Source: Sisyra terminalis
Lineage: Eukaryota > Arthropoda > Insecta > Neuroptera > Sisyridae
Assembly: GCA_958496175.1 (NCBI GenBank)
Contig: OY292275.1
Span: 12,152,001 to 12,216,000 of the forward strand
DNA length: 64,000 nt
Direction: 5' to 3'
Below the pieces are notes generated by a model. The model saw only the letters and a program-made list of their open reading frames with translations, was not told the DNA's origin and did no database searches. Shown here one piece after another: positions 34,809-47,480 of the stretch (position 1 is the stretch's first letter; every line of letters starts with the position of its first letter). A program made the translations under genes and the position numbers.

Positions 34809-36768
34809 CACCAATCGTTTGTAGCTTAAAATTTACTTTTAGAAATGGGTGTTAAACACTTTAAAATAACTAGTTAATAATCATTCAATGCTTCAATCAT
34901 TTTTAACTTATTTTTTATAACATAGGAAGAGCAAAAAAATTTATTTAATCACTTTTTAATTGGTTATTACGCATTGGGGAAACCTTATGATTTTGAAAGC
35001 TGCACCAAATATAAACCACAGTCTACAAATGCAGTAGTGCACAAGAAAACAACTTTAAAACCAGGAAATATTGACTTTAATTCTCGAAGGAATTTTCCAA
35101 TACTTCTCGATTCATTGGACAGTGAAAAACTTTAGTATCTTAATTGCCATAAAGCGGAAGTACATATATCCAAATAAAATAAGCTCCTCTATGATAGTTG
35201 AAAAGCTTATTGTTATTTTTCTTCTGTCATTACAATTGGTATTCCTTTAGTACTTACGAAACTGACAAAATCTTTTTTTTATATTTTAACAATTTTAATG
35301 ATTTTTCTTACACAAAATAAGCAAGCACATTGCTTTAACTAAAAAAGTACTATTTTTTTTAAATTGAAACTAACGCATACATGTTATTCTGGATTACTTT
35401 ATTCAATTCCATTAAATAGTCTTTGATTGTTTCATCAGTTAATTAAGATGGTTAACATTAAGTTTAACAATTGAAACATTTAAAATTAATTCTTCTTTTA
35501 GTCTTTAATTCATTTAATAAATCGAATTGTTTTAAAGAGCTTTTAATTCTTTTGATTGAATGCCTACTTCTTTTTTCCAATCAACTTGTATACTGTATAG
35601 AGTTCTATATTTTAATGTATAAAATTATAATTCAAGTTACAAACGACAGAAAATAATTTTCTCTTTGCCATTTGCGAAATAAATCTCGAAACACATTAAT
35701 TCTTGATTTATCACATATGAATGTATTTGCGAAATGTTTCAGAAAACCACACATGTGAAAATCCGCGTTTATTTTTGACAAATTCAGTTCAAAAGACGTT
35801 CTCATCATCCCAGAATACATTCATACAATACGAGTATATTTGCCATTTCCTCGCCAAATGAAATTCATAAATTACGCTTTTATACCTTTGATGTTCGCAA
35901 TATAAATGGAAAATTACATTATTTATTAAATTTCATTGGTTTCGACAATTTTCTATATTAACATTTAAGTGTTTGATGATTATTCAACGGTTGTGTTGCG
36001 TTTCTATTATTAATATTATTATCAATATGATGATATAAATTGTAGTGGTAAAACTGTGATGATTAGAAATATTCGTCAATATTGCAACTATGTCGCAGAA
36101 TGTAGTAGCTTGCAACTACCTAAATACACATTGATTTTATGGTCGGGAAATTGCTCGCTAGGGCTTAAACGACTGTAAGTCGTAAATCAAAAACATCACA
36201 TCCAATATCTATTTACGTTTGAATTCACTTACAATCGGTGAAATATTAATTCGTTTCGTTTAACGTTCTTGTTTCGAGTTTGAGGTTGTTTGGTGAAATT
36301 AAGCGATCCCCAAAAAGTCCATCAAAATCCAATAAATTAAATGGTTTGAAAATATAAGAGTGAAAATTTTTACCATCGACTGTGATTTTCTTGCTTAAAT
36401 AACACGAGAATGTTTCTATTGATTTTATAATAAAAAATATATGTTTGCAGACTGCATCTTTTTATCCATTTTTTGTTTGGTTTTTAATAGAAAAACTGAT
36501 AAATTATTCCGCATACGGTTTCTTACGATTTTAACTGCTGAGATATTGTTATAGTACAACTACAGTGTACGTTTAGGGAAATAGCAGTACAGTATACCCT
36601 AACTCATTCGTGGTCCCTCATACTCGTGGATTTTATACTTATTTTTTCATAATTGCAGAGATATCATGCATTTTTTGTCAGAAAAATGAATGCTTTTAAT
36701 TTATTATCACAACATATTACTGTATTATTAATACTACATTGAGGAGTAAGACTGTTATAAGAATGTAT
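34809..36768. other. AT-rich intergenic DNA, nothing recognised
   Basis: No supported feature. Short open frames at 35471-35820 are unconvincing. Confidence 0.5.
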
Positions 36769-36782
36769 TAGGTTAGGGCTTA

Positions 36783-36939
36783 TTCCTAATATCTCCGGCG
36801 CCACGATTTAAGAACGGATTATGGTAGAAGAAGCCTAAATAAATCGAAAATTAAGAATACCAATTTGCGAGTTTTCGCTTCGTTTTCTTAGAAAATAGGT
36901 TTTTAGTAGAAAAATTACAATGTTATTTCTTATGGGAAA
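36783..36939 (+). repeat. Left 157-bp inverted repeat arm
   Basis: Begins TTCCTAATATCTCCGGCGCC and ends TTATTTCTTATGGGAAA. I see no mismatch to the right arm. Confidence 0.85.
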
Positions 36940-37839
36940 TCAATTTGTATAAATCCGCCAACGGCCTACTTCAACGGATAACGATATTTTCATCGCAAAG
37001 GTTTTTGTTGCGGTCCTTATTTTAGGCATGTAGATTGAGTTAATTCCATATTTCATTTAAATTATTCGATCAAGAATCAAGGTACCTTGCAATCAATGTT
37101 ACTAAGTAAAATGGGCAGCTGTTGTCACAACAATTTTACAGCAGGGATATTTTAGGAAATATTCAACATTTTGTAATGGTCGATTTATAATAATTAATTA
37201 TTATAATAATGGCGAAAATAAATTACAAATCGAATTTGAAAATTGTTTCGAAAGTCTAACAGGCATTTAATTTTAAAAATTGTATAACGACAGATATTGG
37301 AAATGTTTCATAAAATGTTTCTAAATTCATTTCCAATTTTTTTTTCGTAAGTTTCTACAATTAAATTTTTAAACTAATGTATATAAAATTTAGGCTACCT
37401 TACCAATAAATGAAGCAGCCTATTGTCACAAATTCACTCAATTTTGTCAAATCACAAATTATCACACTAAAAACACGACTGGTGAGGTTGAACTATTTTA
37501 CAAGAATGAAGAAAGACAAAATTTATTTAATAAAAATTAAAAGAATAGCCTACTAAAATTTAACAGTATAAGAAATTATATTTTCTTGGAACGGGTAACT
37601 CTGATCCATTCAGAACCACTCATGAAAATAACATTACCAAATTTAAGATCAGTTTTCCATAAAATGTCTCCCTACATTAGCATTTTAGTATTTTGATTTT
37701 AAATCGTTAATTCCTCTCAGGATATTATTTTTGACTATTTCCTCAAAATAAGTCTCACCGGGAAAAAATTATAGTAAACTTCAAATTCTTGTTCAAGTTA
37801 ACTAAGACTAAATCATTTCAAGTATCAACTAATATATGC

Positions 37840-40230
37840 GTTTATAACTTTCCTTTTTAATTCGCTAATCTCTCTCGGGATTTTATTAATTTTTATTACC
37901 TATCACCTTCGAGCTATAAACATTATATGCACTGACCAGTAAAGGTTTTGCATTCTTAATTTATTAAACGATCCCAGATATTTGAATTGGATGATTAATA
38001 AAAATCAACAAATTATTTTGAGTAACACTTAATATACGCATCAATATTTTTCCACATTTTTAATTCGCCAATCTCTCACGGTTTAAAATTTCATAAAATT
38101 AATTATTTAAATTAAGAAACACCAAGAATGCGCATCTATACTTTTATTCATATTAAATTCGATAGTCGCTCTCGCATTATTACTAGTTTCAATTACCAAC
38201 TATATCTCTCAACGTTTATCATTTCCTGATCTATCTCGGGTTATTACTTCTTAAAATTCACAATCTACTGTAACCTAAGCCTGGTATACGCTTTTATATC
38301 TTTCTACGTTTTTAATTCGCTAATTTATCTCGGATTATTATTTCTTAAAATTTTAAATTTACTGTAAGTTTAGCCTAGTATACGCTTCTATATCTTCCTA
38401 CGTTTTAAATTCGCTAACCTATCTCGGGTTATTATTTTGTAAAATTCACAATCTACTCTAACTTTTGTCCGGTATACGCTTTTTTATCATTCTACGTTTT
38501 TAATTCGCTAATCTATCTCGGGTTATTATTTCTTAATATTTTCAATTTGCTGTAAGTTTTGCCTAGTGTACGCTTCTATAACTTTCGACGTTTTAAATTC
38601 GCTAATCTATCTCAGGATATTATTTTGTAAAATTCACAATTTTCTGTAACTTTAGTCTGGTGTACGCTTCTTTATCTTTCTACGTTTTTAATTCGCTAAT
38701 CTATCACGGATTATTATTTCTTAAAATTTTAAATTTGCTGTAAGTTTAGCCTAGTGTACGCTTCTATATCTTTCTACGTTTTAAATTCGCTAATCTATCT
38801 TGGATTATTATTTCTTGATATTTTAAATTTACTGTAAGTTTAGGCTAGTGTACGCTTCTATATCTTTCTACGTTTTAAATTCGCTAATCTATCTCGGGTT
38901 ATTATTTCTTAAAATTTTAAATTTGCTGTAAGTTTAGCCTAGTGTACGCTTCTATATCTTTCTTTGTTTTAAATTCGCTAACCTGTCTCGGGTTATTATT
39001 TTGTAAAATTCACAATTTTCTGTAACTTTAGTCTGGTGTACGCTTCTATATCTTTCTACGTTTTAAATTCGCTAATCTATCTTGGATTATTATTTCTTGA
39101 TATTTTAAATTTACTGTAAGTTTAGGCTAGTGTACGCTTCTATATCTTTCTACGTTTTTAATTCGCTAATCTATCTCGGGTTATTATTTCTTAAAATTTT
39201 AAATTTGCTGTAAGTTTAGCCTAGTGTACGCTTCTATATCTTTCTTTGTTTTAAATTCGCTAACCTGTCTCGGGTTATTATTTTGTAAAATTCACAATTT
39301 TCTGTAACTTTAGTCTGGTGTACGCTTCTATATCTTTCTACGTTTTTAATTCGCTAATCTCTCTCGGGTTATTATTTCTTAATATTTTCAATTTGCTGTA
39401 AGTTTAGCCTAGTGTACGCTTCTATAACTTTATACGTTTTAAATTCGCTAATCTATCTCAGGTTGTTATTTTGTAAAATTCACAATTTTCTGTAACTTTA
39501 ATCTAGTGTACGCTTCTATATCTTTCTACGTTTTTAATTCGCTAATCTATCTCGGGTTATTATTTCTTAATATTTTCAATTTGCTGTAAGTTTAGCCTTG
39601 TGTACGCTTCTATAACTTTCTACGTTTTAAATTCGCTAATCTATCTCGGGTTATTATTTCTTATAATTTACAAGTTACTGTAAGTTTAGCTTGGTGTACC
39701 CATGTATATCTTTTTACGTTTTTAATTCGCTAATCTATCTCGGGTTATTATTTCTTAATATTTTCAATTTGCTGTAAGTTTAGCCTTGTGTACGCTTCTA
39801 TAACTTTCTACGTTTTAAATTCGCTAATCTATCTCAGGTTATTATTTTGTAAAATTCACAATTTTCTGTAACTTTAGTCTGGTGTACGCTTCTATATCTT
39901 TCTACGTTTTTAATTCGCTTATCTATCTCGGGTTATTATTTTGTAAAATTCACAATTTTCTGTAACTTTAGTCTGGTGTACGCTTCTATATCTTTCTACG
40001 TTTTTAATTCGCTAATCTATCTCGGGTTATTATTTCTTATAATTTACAAGTTACTGTAAGTTTAGCTTGGTGTACCCATGTATATCTTTCTACGTTTTTA
40101 ATTCGTTAATCTATTTCGGGTTATTATTCCTTAAAATTCACAATTTACTGCAAGTTTAACCTGGTGTACGTATCTATATTTTTCTTCATTTTTCATTCGC
40201 TAGTCTCTCTCGTGTTATTATTTGTTATAG
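37840..40230 (+). repeat. 94-bp satellite array
   Basis: About 21 well-preserved monomers lie between roughly 38307 and 40187, with degenerate copies on both flanks (from 37840 and again at 40405). Each monomer carries TTTCTACGTTTT, AATTCGCTAATCTATCTCGG, GTTATTATTT and GTGTACGCTTCTATA. The period is 94 bases, measured between successive CGTTTT words (38401, 38495, 38589, 38683). At least three variants alternate: one with TTTTGTAAAATTCACAATTT, one with TTTGCTGTAAGTTTAGCC, and one with TACAAGTTACTGTAAG plus GTACCCATGTA. Confidence 0.9.
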
Positions 40231-40239
40231 TCGTCCCTC

Positions 40240-40580
40240 CTTATCGAACTATCAATACTACTAATCACTGTCTCACCTGTGAGTAGATGAACAATTTATG
40301 TTTATAAGCGAGTGTCGTAGATACTCAATAAGGGTTTAATTTTCTTTGTTGGATCACTTATTTAAATTTGCGTATTACATTTTGTAACACCAAGTTTACA
40401 CATTTTTTTTTATTATAAATTCGCTAAAGCCTCTCAGGATATTATTATTAGTAATCATCTGCTCTCTTTGAAGTACAATACTTCTAATTATCGTGTCCAA
40501 TGTGTGTATATATGATCCCTTGTAAATGTTTATAATCGAGTGTTGTAGGTATTTTACTTGGGTTTTGACTTTTTTATTCA
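40240..40580 (+). repeat. Two diverged tandem units next to the satellite
   Basis: A unit of roughly 215-220 bp occurs twice. The first copy is around 40240-40340 (TATGTTTATAAGCGAGTGTC) and the second around 40470-40570 (AATGTTTATAATCGAGTGTT). They are joined by a degenerate 94-bp-type piece at 40405. The array appears to decay outward into older repeats. Confidence 0.45.
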
Positions 40581-42154
40581 TTATTCGGTTTTAAATTTTC
40601 AAAAATATTATTGTGACAATTTTTCTTTACGTATGTTTTAGGCTTTCTTTATAGTACATTTGATAAAGTATTTGATTTCTTGGTTTCCAACACTTCTTCG
40701 AAATTATTTGTTGAATTTTAATTTTAAATAGCCCTGATTTTTGATGAAAGAATCTTAAAAAATAGAAATATAATATTTAAATTTATATTCAGTCATTTCC
40801 CAAACGTTAAATACAAACCAATATTTTCATTTATTTTCGAAACATACACTTCGCAATATCCTTCCACCAACTACATTTTATACAAATTTGTCACATTTTA
40901 ATTGAATAACTTCGAGAATTAGTTGAATTATTTTCTTCCAAATGATACGGATGAATTTCAAATTTTTGTTCGTTTCTAGAAGAAAGTTGTAAATTAGGTA
41001 GAGTAAGAAATGTTTTCTATAAATTTACATCTTTTTGTAACTGATTCAACTTACGGGTTTAAAATTTATGAAGTCCACCAAATTTAATTATTCACATTAG
41101 CGTTTATTACGCAGTTCCCTCGACGGATTTTTTTTCTTGTATTTGAAGTATTAAAACAGCAACTTTAATGAAATATTTTGGATAAAAACACGTTATTTTT
41201 GAATTTGAAAATTTTACTTTGCCTTTTCATTTACACAATATCACTCATGAAGTTCCATAAATGCAAATATAATTGATTTTTTTGTTGGTCACATATCCCA
41301 CTAATGATGTTTTAATTTTCGATTCTTGTCGGTTTCAATCGATTTTTCAAATTTTAATTGTTTGGAATATAAACATTGTGAAAATGAGTTTCATAATGAT
41401 CATTGACGTGAGTTTTCACCAGAAAATTGAGACGTAAGCCTGGCGAGACTTTTATATCAATTTTCAAGCATACGTTTTAAATACCGAACTAAACTGTAGA
41501 TAGTTTTTACAGAATTTACAAATTTTCGCTTATTACTTCTCGTTTTGAGTCTTTTTAGCCGTTTCAAAGTTCACAATAACTAAATCTCTCTAAGCAAAAC
41601 ATAACCTCCCTCCGTAATGTACATAAATTCAAATTTCATTGTTTCCGCAAATATTTTCATTGAGTGTGAAAATTTAAAGTAATTCATTCAAACATATTTC
41701 GGAAAATGAAGTCGCGGCAAAATACAATTTTTTTTTGAATGATATTATTGATGAAACGATTGTTATAACGGGTTTTCAATCATTTTTATTTTGAGTCAAT
41801 CCAAAGACTATAATTATATTAGAATTTTTTTCTTTTCATTCATTGTAAAGTTTAAACAATGATGCAGGGAAATGAAATTAACCTGCATACGTTTTTAACC
41901 AAAAATCACTAATGAAGTAGGCATTCTTATCTCTTATAATTTTCAAATTTTGTTAATTTTTTAAGATGTTTCCAGATGTTTTAATTGAATTAAATATGGT
42001 CGAAGTGATTTAGTTAAAGAGCATATTTCCTTGGCCTACTAGGATGGTTATATTTAAAGCCAGTTGTAGCCAATCACAGCGCTTTTTATGAACGCTTTTT
42101 ATAATCTATAAATTACGCAAAGTTTCATCGATTGGTCAAACTCAAAATTATTTT

Positions 42155-42311
42155 TTTCCCATAAGAAATAACATTGTAATTTTTCTACTAAAAACCTATT
42201 TTCTAAGAAAACGAAGCGAAAACTCGCAAATTGGTATTCTTAATTTTCGATTTATTTAGGCTTCTTCTACCATAATCCGTTCTTAAATCGTGGCGCCGGA
42301 GATATTAGGAA
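42155..42311 (-). repeat. Right 157-bp inverted repeat arm
   Basis: Exact reverse complement of 36783-36939 as far as I can read. Confidence 0.85.
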
Positions 42312-42652
42312 CTCCCCTAGGTTAGCATATTTTAACGTTCATATTCATAGGCGATTTAAAACTTCATGAATAATTCACAAAATTTTGGGAGTAATTCACG
42401 GAAAAGAACAAATATTACTTTCTAATTTAAAACATTAAAGTTTACTTCTGATTGGAATTCAATCATAGAAGAATCTATCGAATAGTATTGATAGGAGATG
42501 AAAAACGGATTTCTTTTTTACATTATTAGATTATTATACTGTAATAGACAAATTTAAGATCCTTTTTTCTTAATTTTAATAAATATTAGAGGATTGATGA
42601 ATCATAAAAACTCAACTGCAATATTAGTAAGCAACATATCCATGTTGTTTAA

Positions 42653-43020
42653 GTTCTTGTCTTTTTAAATATAATAATTAAATTGTGGGCAATAAGGACG
42701 AAGCTTCTTGTGGAATCTTATTTATTTTTTCGCCAACGTTTCGTCAGTTATTCCTGACTTTAAATAATGGTATTGAAATTTAATTATTTTTTGGTTAGAT
42801 TTCACATTAATTAACTAAGATTTATATAGATTAAGACTTGTGAATTGTAATTTATTTATTTATAATCTTGACAATAGTTGTTCCTATTTTTAAATGTTAT
42901 GTATTTTCATTATAGAGGCCTGAAAAAGTCAGGAATAACTGACGAAAAGTTGGCGAAAAAATAAATAATTCCACAAGAAGCTTCGTCCTTATTGCCCACA
43001 ATTTAATTATTATATTAGTA
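42653..43020. mobile_element. Ribozyme repeat family 3, head-to-head inverted pair
   Basis: The left arm (42653-42760, minus) and right arm (42914-43020, plus) share AATTGTGGGCAATAAGGACG and its complement, and both match 240-372. The left copy is truncated just inside stem II, so its core is missing. The right copy retains the whole motif. The spacer is about 155 bp. Confidence 0.7.
42914..42956 (+). ncRNA. Hammerhead-like motif, family 3 (degenerate core)
   Basis: CTGAAAA 42920-42926 (core G changed to A), extra A 42927, GTCAG 42928-42932 with CTGAC 42939-42943, GAAA 42944-42947, then AAGTT in place of ACGT. Probably inactive. Confidence 0.35.
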
Positions 43021-45976
43021 AGCAACGTTTCGCTATCTTTAAAAGTTTTTTTCAGGCTCTCGTACAACAGAATTTAAGTGATTCTATTAATAATTTAATA
43101 TTATAAAAATTAAAATTTATCAAATTTCTAGCAAATACAGTGTACAATTTTTCACAAAATCTGAAAATAAAAAAAAATACAAAGGTGTGTCGAACACTAC
43201 AGATTCAAGGAAATTTTAGGTTTTGAAAAATTATAATGTAAAATAACAATATTGTAACTTTGCAAGTTTACATTATGTTCGTTGATACTTAGTGTATTTT
43301 GATAGGTGGAAGTGTTATAATTTATACTAAGTTTGTTATCAAAATAATTACAAGTGGCAGAAATGTAATAAGCAACACCAAAAGTCTAAATATAACAAAA
43401 AAGCTGACACGTATTGTTATGTAAAAGTAACTAAATTAATTATATAACTTCTGTCTTTGATATAAGCAACGCTATTTTACTATATTACAAAATAACAAAA
43501 TATGTACGAATACATATTGCAGTATAACCCTGGATAATGCTTAAAGTCGAATTTTTGTTGAGGATATGCAGAAATATATAGAAAGAATATTAAAATTGTT
43601 TTATTAAAAAATGATACTTTATTGTTCTTTTTATATAAATATATTTTGTGTTATTAAAAAATGCATTTAATTTTAAAGACAGGAGCCAAATTTCCTATGT
43701 GAAATTTTTAAAAACTATCTAAGAATCATTTATCACAATTTATCAATCTTATGTATTTTTTTTTATTTTTTAAAATCTTTGACTATGAAACTGTGTTTAA
43801 AAAATTTAAATTTTGTCTAAAACATAATCTTTTTATCCTGATATCAATATATAAATATAATCTGGAAATTTAATAGGGTTTTTATAAAAAGGGAATATTT
43901 TATCGATCTCGATATTAATTAGTAATAAATAAACAAAGCATTGGCTTTAGGGAATCATTTTCAAAAGATTTATATTCGAAAATCAACCCTTATAAAAGAA
44001 TAATATACATTTACGTAAATTAACATTAATGAACAAAGAAAATCGACAAAGGTATTTTATGAGATTTTTTTTAAGATATATTTCCACGATACAAAACGAA
44101 CCTGTTTGAAGTAAATTCATAAATAATTCGATAAACACATTCCAAAACATAGCCAAAGTTGCATGTTTCTATCGTAAATATCTGATTTATTTTCTCATTA
44201 AAGCAATTTCATTTCATTTTAATTGAAATTTAAGAAGTTTTTTTTCCTTATATACTTTGTATAGTTTACTGAAAGTATACGAGGGTTACTTTTTGTTGTT
44301 TTGGTGCTTGATTTGATTCAGTGAAAAATAAAGTTTGAAATCAAAAGTTTTTAATTGATACTCGAACAAATACCTGAAAACTGGTCTTTGTCGAATAAAA
44401 AATATTCGTTTGTTCCATTTTTCCCTAAGTCTTTTCAAAGTTAATTATGACTGCATGTTTTTGTTAATATTTTCCACTTTATCATCAACAAAAAAAAGTT
44501 TCACGTAAATATAAAAGTTTGCCCTCATTAAAACGTGAAAAACCTGCTGCTTTTTTCTTTTCTAAAAAAACGCAACCAGGAATTATTTTTAACAATGAAA
44601 CAAAGTTGAAAATAATTAATTTGTAATTGAATGTTTTACAAGCGTTTTTCTTTCATAAATTTTTTTTTAATGGAAAATAAAAAACGTTTGTGTTTCATTC
44701 GCAATTATTTGTTAATTTAAATTGGTTTTCGTGCCAACAAACTATTAATAAAAAGAATCATAAGCTTTGTTTTATTAAAAGCTTACATCATATAAAATGG
44801 AAATTGAATGCAATTATAGTACACGACTGCTATTAAGTTATTGTTTAACTTTTTCCAAACAATATTTGATTTGAAACTGAAAAATTTTACGTTCTCTGGC
44901 GAATTTTCAAAGTTAAAATTAAATATATATTTTCCATGATATTTATATAGTAAATCTAGATTTGAGTGCGGAATATTTTCTCGGAAAATTGAAAATGAGT
45001 CTTGACGTATATATATATATATGTAATAAGCACAGCTGGCGATGACGGACGTTATAATATGTGCAATATTTATGCATATGCACACTACATATGATATATA
45101 ACTAAATTGTGGTTCAATCTTGAAATGTAACATGAGGCTCACATAAATACATTTATCATTGACACTATTGAAAAGCTGAAAATTGAAATGTGCGTTATAA
45201 GCAAATTTGTGTCAAATTCGAAAAGGACTGTCGAATAATTGATATTTGAAACGAAAATGTAAAATTTTCCTCTGCTCGCTTTTTATTTTGAACCAGATTT
45301 AAAAGTTGATTTGAGTACCGGTAGATGTGAGATAAGTTGAGACTTTTTGCAAGGCTTTCCGTGAATTTCAAATAAGTTTGGTATACATAAGTGTTTAACC
45401 TAGTTGAACATAGCTTGCAGCTGGTGTGCTCGGGATAACTTATGTACGTAGGATAACGTATGTACACCCAATATTCCCATATTGAGTGTTTTGGTAAGCG
45501 ATCCAATTGCACCACTCCTTTTATTGCAAATGGAAAGGTGGTGACTTGGAAAGTCCTAATACTAATATTTTCAATAATAACGATAACAAAGTGACAAAAC
45601 GTGATTTTCAAATTGCGTCGCTAGAGTGCTGTAATAACAATCAACAATCATTATCCTGCATCGATTTTATTTAACTTACACAACTTTTTCGATAATAATA
45701 GTTTGGAGTTTCTAAGTAAATAAATTCACTAAAAGTTTCTTATTTTCTAAATTAGTTGTATTGTAAATATATATGTAGGCTAGAATCTGTTTTTCCACTT
45801 GATGGAATATCCGGTTGGTATCATCTTGTAAATCATTGTAAATTGATTATACACTAACTCTGCACCTAGTTGACTATTCTATTTGATTAGATTGAACAGC
45901 AAATCGTGTTGGTTATTAATTGCAATACGATGTAGATATCTATCCTGAAGTTAAGATATAACTGACACCTTTATTT
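43021..45976. other. AT-rich intergenic DNA
   Basis: A possible further degenerate ribozyme-like relic lies on the minus strand at 43022-43062 (GCGAAACGTTGC with CTGAAAA but no good stem II). An (AT)n run is at 45007-45022. The minus frames 44783-45142 and 45195-45611 (119 and 138 codons) have no recognisable domain and are not called. Confidence 0.45.
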
Positions 45977-46675
45977 TTAAGGGTGGATCACCGTCAGAAA
46001 AAAAAATCGATTTTTTTTTTCCATAAATGTCTTCTTATAACATTCAAGAATAACGTGTTAAAAGGATTGGAATAGCTGACTAATGTATTTTCACTGATAA
46101 AAATTGAATAAATTGATAATAACAAAAAAAAATATCTTAAAAAAACTTTAAATGCGTTTTTCCCAAAATCAACTTTTTAAAACTGGGAGACAAGATTTCT
46201 CAGAAACTATCCAACAGATTGACTTGAAACTGGAGAATGTTATAGTTCAACACGTCTTCTTGGTACTGAACCTCTGAAATTGGCCAAACCTCCCACCCCC
46301 TCAAAGTGGGAGAGGGGGAATGGTCCCAAAAAAAGGTCGTTTTTTTAACTCTTTCTTCAAAGTCGCACCATTTTGTAAATTTTCAACTTTTTTCTGATTT
46401 TCGAGATTCAGTACCAAGAAAACCTACATTCTTTGGAAAATCATGATCCGACTTCCGGTTTCTGAGAAAACTTGTCTCTCGTTTGCCTCCTCATTTTTGA
46501 GGACCCTTTTTCAAAGCGCTGTAAAAGGGGGGGACATATCGGGGCAAATAAAAAAAAATAGTTCAAAACTTCGACTTTTACATGCCGAAGACCATTTTTT
46601 AATATCTCTAAAAAAAAATTGCAGCAGTTTTAAAAAAGTCATTTTTTTTACGTTCTGACGGTGATCCACCCTTAA
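45977..46675 (-). mobile_element. 0.7-kb TTAA-flanked DNA element, copy b
   Basis: Termini TTAAGGGTGGATCACCGTCA and its complement, with TTAA at each end. It is closely similar to 16232-16929 but inverted relative to it. The internal inverted repeat around the GTACCAAGAAGACG words is kept. No transposase is present. Confidence 0.75.
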
Positions 46676-46751
46676 TTAAGTTAAAGAATATGATTTCATC
46701 TGCAATTTATTGAATATGGAAAATTTCTCTGATTGAAACTATACAATACTT

Positions 46752-47480
46752 AGTAATTCCGCCTATTGAGCACTTGGACTGAAAAATGGAAAATCACTAT
46801 CAATAAGTCCAAATCAGTCCAAGTGACCTTCACTCTTAGGAAAGGAACGGGCCCCCCGGTCAATCTGGACTCAACTGAGATCCCATCGTTTGACACCGTC
46901 AAATACCTTGGTGTTCATCTGGACAGGAGGCTGACCTGAAAATCTCACATCATCCAAAAACGAAAATATATTAACAAGAGGTTCAAACAGTTATACTGGC
47001 TGTTAGGTAGGAGCTCTAAACTTCCCCTTAAGGATAAACTACTTATATACAAAGCAGTAATAGTGCCAATCTGGTCGTACGGTATTGACCTGTGGGGCTC
47101 TGCCAGCAAGTCAAGCATCAAATTAATCGAGGCCACTCAATCAAAGATTCTGAGACCGTTGGCAGATGCTCCATGGTATGTCACAAATGAGACTCTCCGA
47201 AGAGACTTACACATCTCATCAGTCAGCGACTCCATTACCGTACGTACCACCAATCATTTTGGAAAGTTGAGTCAACTATCAAATCCCCTGATTCCGCCAC
47301 TTTTGGAGCCCCAAAATGAGAGAAGGCTAAAAAGAAAAGTGCCTAGTGATCAAGAAGAGGCATAGGAATATTTCTTCACTGGGAGTGATCTCCATCACGT
47401 CAGCTTCGGTTATCAAATCAGATTATAAGACCTAGATCCTGATGGCCGATTTATATATATAAAAAAAAGAAGTAATTCCG
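46752..47480 (+). mobile_element. 5'-truncated jockey-type non-LTR retrotransposon
   Basis: The insert is about 46762-47470, bounded by a perfect 10-bp duplication AGTAATTCCG (46752-46761 and 47471-47480). It ends in a TATATATATAAAAAAAAG-type tail. Only the last part of the reverse-transcriptase ORF and the 3' UTR are present, as expected from incomplete target-primed reverse transcription. The clean duplication and near-open frame indicate a fairly recent insertion. Confidence 0.85.
46763..47365 (+). pseudogene. Jockey-type reverse transcriptase, C-terminal (thumb and tail) fragment
   Basis: An in-frame reading of about 200 codons starts inside the ORF: WTEKWKITINKSKSVQVTF, then TVKYLGVHLDRRLT, a stop (TGA in place of the usual Trp), KSHI, LYWLLGRSSKLPL, IWSYGIDLWGSAS, APWYVTNETLRRDL, and a natural stop TAG at 47363-47365. 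These blocks are the standard sequence following the FADD catalytic site in insect jockey-clade elements: NxxKSxxVTF, YLGxxLDxRLTW, YGIxLWGxAS and APWYVxNxxL. Polymerase fingers and palm are absent because of 5' truncation. The single internal stop and the truncation make it non-functional. Confidence 0.85.

Larger units (their letters stand above)
36769..42325. mobile_element. 5.5-kb element with 157-bp identical inverted repeats and internal satellite
   Basis: 36783-36939 and 42155-42311 are reverse complements and read as identical over 157 bases. The 8-bp word TAGGTTAG flanks both ends in direct orientation (36769-36776 and 42318-42325), giving an element of about 36777-42317. The outer few bases (GGCTTATTCC against GGGGAGTTCC) match only partly. 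Inside is a 94-bp satellite array plus diverged repeats but no transposase. Long inverted ends with internal tandem repeats recall foldback or Galileo-like elements, and 8 bp fits hAT- or P-type duplications. The assignment is open. Confidence 0.65.

Noticed and set aside
38307..40187. Regular repeats as a CRISPR array
   Set aside because: The repeats are contiguous 94-bp monomers with no unique spacers, in a eukaryotic context. This is satellite DNA.
44783..45142. 119-codon minus open frame
   Set aside because: Crosses an (AT)n microsatellite and translates to I/Y/F/N-rich low-complexity sequence. Not a credible protein.
45195..45611. Longest open frame (138 codons, minus)
   Set aside because: No recognisable domain, signal or homologous pattern. 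Length alone is possible by chance in 64 kb read on six frames. No splice or promoter context.
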